Shown piece by piece: positions 57,259 to 64,000 of a stretch of 64,000 nucleotides of DNA. The notes below the pieces were generated by a model that made no database searches, was not told where the DNA came from, and was given only the letters and a program-made list of their open reading frames with translations. The stretch comes from Melampsora larici-populina 98AG31. Its lineage: Eukaryota > Basidiomycota > Pucciniomycetes > Pucciniales > Melampsoraceae. The stretch is from positions 1,317,623-1,381,622 of the forward strand of contig NW_006768770.1 of assembly GCF_000204055.1 (NCBI RefSeq). Reading direction: 5' to 3'. The translations under genes and the position numbers were made by a program. How positions within the stretch are numbered: the first letter of the stretch is position 1; each line of letters starts with the position of its first letter.

Positions 57259-57267
57259 TCACGATAG
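55906..57267 (+). CDS. Ser/Asp-rich protein with bipartite NLS, palindrome right copy
   Basis: 404 residues, exons 55906-56041, 56116-56940, 57014-57267. Identical to the left copy up to the last few codons, where it ends NHESR. Start MYPQFSPTFL. Both copies have open frames and the same splice sites (gtaagt..tag and gttagt..tag), so both could be expressed. High Ser/Asp content with basic NLS suggests a phosphorylated nuclear protein, but that is inference only. Confidence 0.65.
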
Positions 57268-59315
57268 TCAAAAATTGGTCTTATATTTGGAATTCTCAAT
57301 GTCGTTTTTCATGTCCTTTGATTTATATACCTCGTTCTTGTATATTTGATTTCTCATTTTTTGTGTTCTTGGGTCTCGGCTTTCTTTCTGTACCTCTTAC
57401 ATACGCTTCTTTTTACTTCATATTGTACCACTTACTATCATACCATATCTGAAAAAATCTGGGTTATTTAACCTTTTTGAATGTGGTGTTCGATTTGATT
57501 GTTGTTGCAAGAACCATCATTAGTGTAATTGGGTGTGAATATTTTTCTTGAGAGCAATCATTTTAGTAAGATCCAGAGTTGAACGATAAGAATCGACTAG
57601 CAGATTCTCGAGTCCATTTTTCTTGAAGAGATCACGTATGTTTTGAAAGATAGAAACAGAGTTAGACCAATAGGGCCAATCGAAGTTCTCTCCGGAGTCT
57701 GCTTTGGACAAGTGTTCTCACATCCTCACATTCCTTTGCTTGAGATATCACTTGCAAAATCGATACTTTTTGAAAAAAAAATTGTACTGATACATATCAG
57801 TCTCGTTTTGATGAATAGATCTGACTTTGACTATGTACTGATATCTTTCCTTGATGACAACACTCTCGAGCTCATCGTCTTTCAGAAGAAGAAAAGAAAG
57901 GTGATTGAGGACTGGGTCAGGTGTAACTTGTTGTGACATGTTGTGTGTAATGTATGATTTTTGAAAAAGCCTTCGATTGTTCCTCTGGAGTCTGACCACC
58001 ATGATCTTTGTTGAGGTGTAGTAGGAACAGATTCAAAAAAACCTCGACTTGGTTTCAAAAAGACCCCATCAGAGCCCTGATAGGTTGACTAAAATAGTAA
58101 AGCTGATGAAAAAACAATATCATTCGCCAACACTGGATAGTTGGTTATACATTTTAGCTTCTCCTCGTTGCTTGCCTATCATTTTTTGTTGTCTTATGTT
58201 TCAATCATTGTCTTAATTCTTGCTTGGACTTGCTTTGTGTCAAATCTTTCATCTGATCACTATCATGCCCTGAATTCAGAGGTTTTTTCTCATACAAACA
58301 TTTGGATATAATTTCATTTTTTAAAACTTCCTCAGTGTTGCTTTTGGACATTTCGATCGAACGGGAGAATTTTGGTATACCAAGACTTTTGAACACGCAA
58401 ATAATGAGTCTATCAGATCTAGGAATTCCATATGCTGAGTTCTGAATGAGGAGATCACATATGTCTCTGAAAGATTGATATCAGGAGTTTATATTTTGCG
58501 TAGTGAAGGAATTAATATCAATACCTCGGGGTATGTAGATAAGAGTTTTCGTGAGCGCTGAAAACTTGCCGACCTCACCATCTTGGAGCTCTCCTTGGAG
58601 CCATGTTAAACTGTTCATGCTACCATATTCATGATGAAAGATTCTTTCATCTTGAATATGGTAACACGTCTAGATGTAGTGCCCACATAATTGGTAAGTG
58701 TGCTTATGCCATCACCTATCTCCCCTGAATCACAGTTCTTGAGTGAGTCAGAACTTGCACCTTGCTATCTGAAATTTCCTTATAACTTGAACAAACTAAG
58801 GTTTATTGGGATTTTTTTTCTTCAAGACACCCACCCTGTGTCCCAAGGAAGAGAAACCCCTCTGCGGGTTCTCTCTCACCCCGGTGAGGCGGTTCTGCCC
58901 CGGTGATTTTTTGGCCAGGGCATATGGATGAGTTTGCCAGCAGCCATAAGTTAAGTTTGATGCTTCAGCGGTTTTTGCGAAGTCAAGTGGGTCAGTGCGC
59001 CTGCAATATAATCCAAGAAATCGTATTCAGAATTAATTGAGCAGTGGCTGATAACCTGCCGTGCACGGGAGCAAGTTAAGCCACCAAGGCCTACCAAGGC
59101 TTCCCAAAAACTGATGATTCAACACTCTAGTCGCCACAGGAACTCAATGGACGAGAGCTGAGGTAGAGATTCCTCAGGGTCCATATAAAGTAGGGAGCTC
59201 GTAATGCTAAAGAGAGTCAATTCCGTCCACCCATCGAACTTCTAACGCACCATCTTCGAAAACTTTCAAACTTTCTCTACGTATCAGCTACAGAGAATAT
59301 TGCAAGTATTTGAGC
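57268..59315. other. Intergenic, repeat fragments and effector-gene promoter
   Basis: Includes the 680-bp segment private to the right side of the palindrome, the diverged direct repeat of the palindrome spacer (58515-58755), and a GC-rich stretch with a small hairpin at about 58855-58905. A TATA-like CATATAAAG at 59181-59189 lies about 130 bp upstream of the secreted protein start. No other gene is supported. Confidence 0.5.
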
Positions 59316-59819
59316 ATGTACAAATTAAATCTCTTAGCATTGTTGGTGTTGCTCCTTGCCGGCATCGATTCTTCGATGGCATGGTATAGTTTTTTTCCCT
59401 GCAGAGGAACTCGTATTCACGCTGTCTGTGCTAACTCATGGAGTACACTGTCCTCGTCCAATACTTGTGAAACAGTCCAGGGTGGTGAGTCTAGAGGTCT
59501 CAACAGGTCACAACCCTAGATCAAACCGATCAAAAGATTAATTTCCTCTCCTCTCACGAACATCTCGGTATATAGCTTCCGCGGCCGAAAACACGGGTGG
59601 CACAATAGTCAACGGTGTTGTGCGGTGGTCATGTGATTATCAAAAAAAAGCTGGCTGTTTTTGTTGTGCATTTGAAGATCTTGTGAGTAATGTTCTTTTT
59701 CGTCATGTAGCATTGTATGATTCTCAAGCTGATATATCACCTCAATGATTTTATTGGACAAGAAAAACGGTCAAGCCACTAAATGCATGAAGGTCGACCC
59801 TATTGCAGAAGAATCATAA
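59316..59819 (+). CDS. Small secreted cysteine-rich protein, candidate effector
   Basis: 110 residues from three exons: 59316-59484, 59576-59682, 59763-59819 (gtgagt donors at both introns). Signal peptide MYKLNLLALLVLLLAGIDSSMA. The mature part is about 88 residues with eight Cys (FFPC, AVCAN, NTC, WSC, AGC, FCC pair, TKC), an even number fitting four disulfides. It contains aromatic-x-Cys motifs near the mature N-terminus (FPC) as described for haustorial effectors of mildews and rusts. I recognise no named family. Its position beside rearranged repeats fits effector genes. Function unknown. Confidence 0.7.
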
Positions 59820-62800
59820 ATGTCGGAATAATCATCTCAATCATTTTCTATGCCCAGCATACCTGGTTTCTTCAAAATCTGGGCTCTACCCATTTGAATT
59901 TTCGTACTATAGATGGGACTTGTAACATGCCTTTGCTTTCCCGTAGTGGTACGACAGTGCTCTGATCGTTGATGAGATAATTATCTTCTCATGATTTTCG
60001 GAGACTTTTGAGACTTCGCAATACAAGACGAACAGAAATCGAACTGGTATGTGAAACAACTAGGGAATGGAAGATCGAGTCATTGTTATCAATTCCTGGC
60101 TTTCCAGAAGACAGCTCGAAAACCTTCATGGTGATCCTGATATGCCCTTCATCTCCCGTGATTGTTACAGGCCTCCTCGCGGGAGTTCTCTACATTGGTG
60201 GAGGGTGAGACGCCCGCGTGTAGAATATTGCACAACAACGATATGTGCCGCGGTTATTTAACTTGTGTAATTCGTCAACAACATCTGAGGGTGGGGACTG
60301 GGATCGAGGTGCAGTCTTAAAAGTCAAAAATAAGGAGATTTCATCAATCTGGTTTACAATTGAATTGATTCCTATAAGTTGAGCACCAGGTTAAGATAAG
60401 AGTTAGTTATGGTCAACGGTGAAAAACAAAAAAAATCCCCCATCATAATAAAATATTTTATGTTAGTGTGAAAAAAATTGCCATGCCCAAGTTGGCATGC
60501 CTAGGTTCATTGACTAAAGTTAAGTCTCCAAGCCATGTTACTTTCAGTTCTATATTCATTTAAAAACTGCCATGTCTATGCATAGTACATACTACATAGG
60601 CAACCTCTTAATTACCAGTATGGGTGTTCAGGAATTTCTTCTCCAACATTTGAATGAAGAAAAGATGGAGAATCATAATCCCTCTAAATCAATATGATAT
60701 TTAATATACTGTTGGAGAATACATTCTTCTGACACTGATAATGTATTCTCAATGTAGTGTTTTCAAAACCATTGATGAAGAGTGTACTACATATCCTTCT
60801 GGACGGATTGGGTAAGGATGATAATCCAATTCTGGTAAAGAGAAATGTAGTGGTTGAGTTTATAAGATATCATCAGAAGAAGTTCCACATTCGGATGTGA
60901 TTAAGGGTTGGCTTGTTGATTGAAGTGTTTGGCATTTATGTCTGTGCTTTTCTATTTGATGTTTGTTTTCTCTCATAAACCTCCCTCTCTTTCCCTTCAG
61001 AATCTTTTCCCCTCATTGAGGAATAAGATTCTAAAGGTGATATTCTAACAAACTAATCCTCAATAATTAGCTGTAGTGATCTTTACTAATATTCATTTCT
61101 TATGTGTTTACTTTCATTCTATTTCATACTCTTTTCCACTCTATTGTACATATACATAGCATGCCAAATGAATCTAGAACACCAAAATGATTTGGTAGGT
61201 CCTCTCCAGAAGTCTTAGCTTAAAGAAACAGAAGGACATTTTGAACAAGACATTTGGCATTGAAAGTGTTCCAATGTCTTTGTATCAAGCATAAAACTAC
61301 TGACCAAGCAATCCATAACAAAAGTGCCAACAATCAATCTTGATAGGCTAGAGTGGTTTGTCTCCCATCTTTGCATATTCTGCCTAATTATGTCTCCATT
61401 GGAATGGAATGGAAGCCATTGTTGATACATAATTCCTACCAAGACTATTACTCAACACTGTCAAGCTCAGCTTGCTGACCGTTCTGAGCAAGATTATTAG
61501 TTCATCTACTCTGTTCACATCTGTTCAAGACAATAAAATGATAATAGTCCCATCCTACTATATGTGCAATTCCCTCTTTATCAAAGATGTTAATTTTATT
61601 TCAAATACTTTTGCTTACCTCATTTGGACTCAGCATAGAAATGAGCTTGTTCAACTTATTTCTGTGTAAAAGAAGCTATAATTCACAATCCAAATTGTAT
61701 ATCATTTTTAGACATTAAACAATTTATCATTTTCAACAATTTGTCTTACAAGAATCACTTCTTATAATCTACAGGTATCCTGACTTGAAGGCACAATTTT
61801 CTGCTTGTCCTTGTTCCTAGGCGCCACTAGGCATGCCACAGTGTGTTTTTCAAAAAATGCTTAACATTGTGAAAGTTTATTATTTTGTGGATACAACAAA
61901 GAAAGTGATGTAGCCATTATGTATTTCAATTTTGATCTGGGACTACAATGATGACAGCAGAAATGTCTTATCTGAAGTACAAATCAAAATTGCACAACCA
62001 CACCATCAAAAAAAACCAAATGCATGAGCAAAAGGGTATTGATTGGTGTGTTTTCTACTGAAAATTTTCCAATATCACCTTCTACCAGTGCATAAGGTCC
62101 CAATGAAACTTTAGAGTTACCCCCAGCTGGTTTTAACAATTCAAATATGGTTGAACTTGTGGTGATAGACTTTTTGGGTTTGTGGTGACATCTCAAAAGG
62201 CACACATACCCCCTTTCTGGGATTTATTTTGCACCGCTCCCATAAGTTTGACTGACCCAATACTAATAGTCATCTTATCATCTGGCCCTAAATCTGTAAA
62301 TGCAGCCTTGGTAGCACTGGCAGTCTTGAAAGTACATCAACACAAGTAACCATTGGTGTGTGTAATATGACAAATCAAGAGGTGAACTGCATGGCTCCAG
62401 TAGGGATAGAATGACTCCCACTGGAAATGGTAGTGATTCTTTTGGGGTAAATCCTTGAAGTGGGAGTAGCCTGGTAGGCCAAGATCAAGAAAAAATCTGG
62501 GCCCCAGTAATGACACAGAGGATTAAAAAATGTATCCTTGAAGAAGTATCAAGTAAAAACTTTCAGGTGATGATTATCAATCAAGGTGAACCAGTATGAG
62601 GCTCCAAGAGTTATAGAACAAAAATGGTAGAAATAGCCATTATGTAGAAATCATGAGTGTCTCAAGATTTTTGTAAGTGTTTCCAGGATGCCCCTGCTGT
62701 GGATTTATAGATAAATAAAGTTTGAGTATAAAGAGTATTGAGGCCAAGCCCCACATCAAGGCTTGATGTAAAAGCCAAGAAGTGTGCAGTGAATATGATC

Positions 62801-64000
62801 TGAGAAGGATCCTTATGTTTTGATATTGAAACACAAAACAAGAAGTAGAAGAGACATGGTTGGAAATGATGAAGTGATAAAAGATCAAGGTTAAAATAAT
62901 GATGGACCTGTGCAAGAGCACATTGAAAGATAAGATGATATCCCTAGCTTTCCAGTGGGGAATTTCCCCTTGCTTTGGATTTCTCATTGATGGTATCACA
63001 AAATTCACAAGTTAGCCTAAATTTTCAATATGTGTATGTCATGGTCTTGACCCAGGGACAACATATGTTTTTGTCTTACCCCAATTTCTCACAATGAACT
63101 CAAACTTCTACCAAATCAAAAGAGAGGAATTTGCCCTATAATCAAACACAAATATATCTTAATTAAAAAAGCATTAATATACAATCACAGTCATGAGTTG
63201 AATGCTGTTGTTATAAAACAATGACAGAAGTTAACAAAGTAAGAGCAGACACAGAAAAGATATCTCACTGCCAGGGCCAGAATGGCTCACACTTGGATGT
63301 ATTGCATGCACTTTGATAATCTTTTGGCCCCAAGGGTCTCATATCTTTTCTGTGCCTGCTTGTACATTGTGCTTAACTCTATCTTAATTTACCAATATTT
63401 TGCCTTGAAGACTTTGACTTTCATGACAAAGGGCAATTTAAAAATTGCATCCTGTCTTCTGCCACACATAGCACCATAAAATTATCTCTGGTGAACTCTT
63501 TTACAGAGTGGACGGTTCTTTGCATGAATATAAACCACAATCTTTGGGATCCAACAATGTTTTTTATATAAGAACTTGATGGAGGATTTCCAAATTTCCA
63601 GAGGATATCTTGATTGAATAGATTTTGGGAATTCTGGATGAAATGTAACAATCAACAGTCTTTCAAGAAAGTCCAGCAATCAAACAAAGAAATGATTAAG
63701 TATGATCACAGTCAAAGCCATGAAAATTCATGTTTTTTGAACTGCCTCAGAAAAACCATAGATACTTATGGAACCAATGATGTGTCAGTGCCATTCTCTG
63801 AAAATTCTCAATCTATGTCTATATATGGTGACTTCATCCAACAGCACTACATTTTTGTGATTTGCATTGGATCTGCCCAACAAACACAAACTCCTACATG
63901 TATCAAGCCTCTGATGGTAAAAGTAAGTAAAAATGTTTCATCTGGTCAAGGAAAGTTGGATTTGTTGTATTGGCATACATACAAATATCATTCCTCATCC
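59820..64000. other. AT-rich terminal region with decayed ORFs, no supported gene
   Basis: About 4.2 kb. Minus-strand fragments at 61215-61442 (SNGDIIRQNMQRWETNHSSL), 61984-62205 (TIFELLKPAGGNSKVSLGPY) and 62640-63008 look protein-like but share no continuous frame or splice chain. They are probably remnants of a hypothetical or transposon-borne gene similar in style to those at 13-18 kb and 33.9-34.5 kb. Confidence 0.45.

Noticed and set aside
1..64000. CRISPR arrays, operons, rRNA genes or phage genes
   Set aside because: None seen; gene structure is eukaryotic throughout, and the short tandem arrays lack spacer-repeat regularity.

Overview
The window looks like nuclear DNA of a basidiomycete fungus, most likely a rust (Pucciniales, Melampsora-like). 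This is inferred from AT-rich sequence, genes split into 3 to 10 exons by short GT..AG introns (many about 70-140 bp), dense DNA-transposon and retroelement debris, and lineage-specific secreted proteins. No species-diagnostic marker such as rRNA is present. I built the gene models by hand from splice signals, reading frame and family motifs; every multi-exon model listed with exon coordinates sums to a whole number of codons.

Layout. 1-390: 3' part of a GH26-like glycoside hydrolase. 2194-3015: SUMO. 4711-6833 (-): sugar O-acetyltransferase fused to two RRMs and an RGG tail. 7716-9847 (-): EXS-domain (Erd1/Xpr1-like) membrane protein. About 12.9-18.6 kb: tandem duplication of a decayed hypothetical gene, each copy carrying its own later MITE insertions. 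19496-21765 (-): large secreted repeat protein. 23698-25084 (-) and 25298-26414 (+): homoserine kinase and NAD(P)HX epimerase, divergent from a 213-bp promoter region, followed by a pseudogene copy of the epimerase 3' end.

About 28.0-32.6 kb and 44.3-48.8 kb form a large inverted duplication. Each arm carries an apparently intact 10-exon class 3 lipase. The spacer holds a MITE cluster, a decayed ORF, a tyrosine-recombinase retrotransposon (DIRS/Ngaro type) with split direct repeats, and a TIR element carrying a gypsy integrase fragment. A tRNA-Glu(CTC) gene sits just outside the right arm, followed by a kinesin-6-like gene (49552-52705, -).

52.9-57.3 kb is a second, much younger inverted repeat. 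Its two 1741-bp arms carry the same three-exon Ser/Asp-rich nuclear-type gene. At 59316-59819 lies a 110-residue secreted protein with eight cysteines, a candidate effector. From about 59.8 kb to the end I see only AT-rich sequence with decayed ORFs.

The housekeeping genes (SUMO, THR1, NNR1, ERD1-like, kinesin) form islands between repeat-rich stretches. The duplicated lipases, the palindromic gene pair and the secreted proteins lie in or beside the rearranged parts, the pattern expected of the fast-evolving compartment of a plant-pathogen genome.
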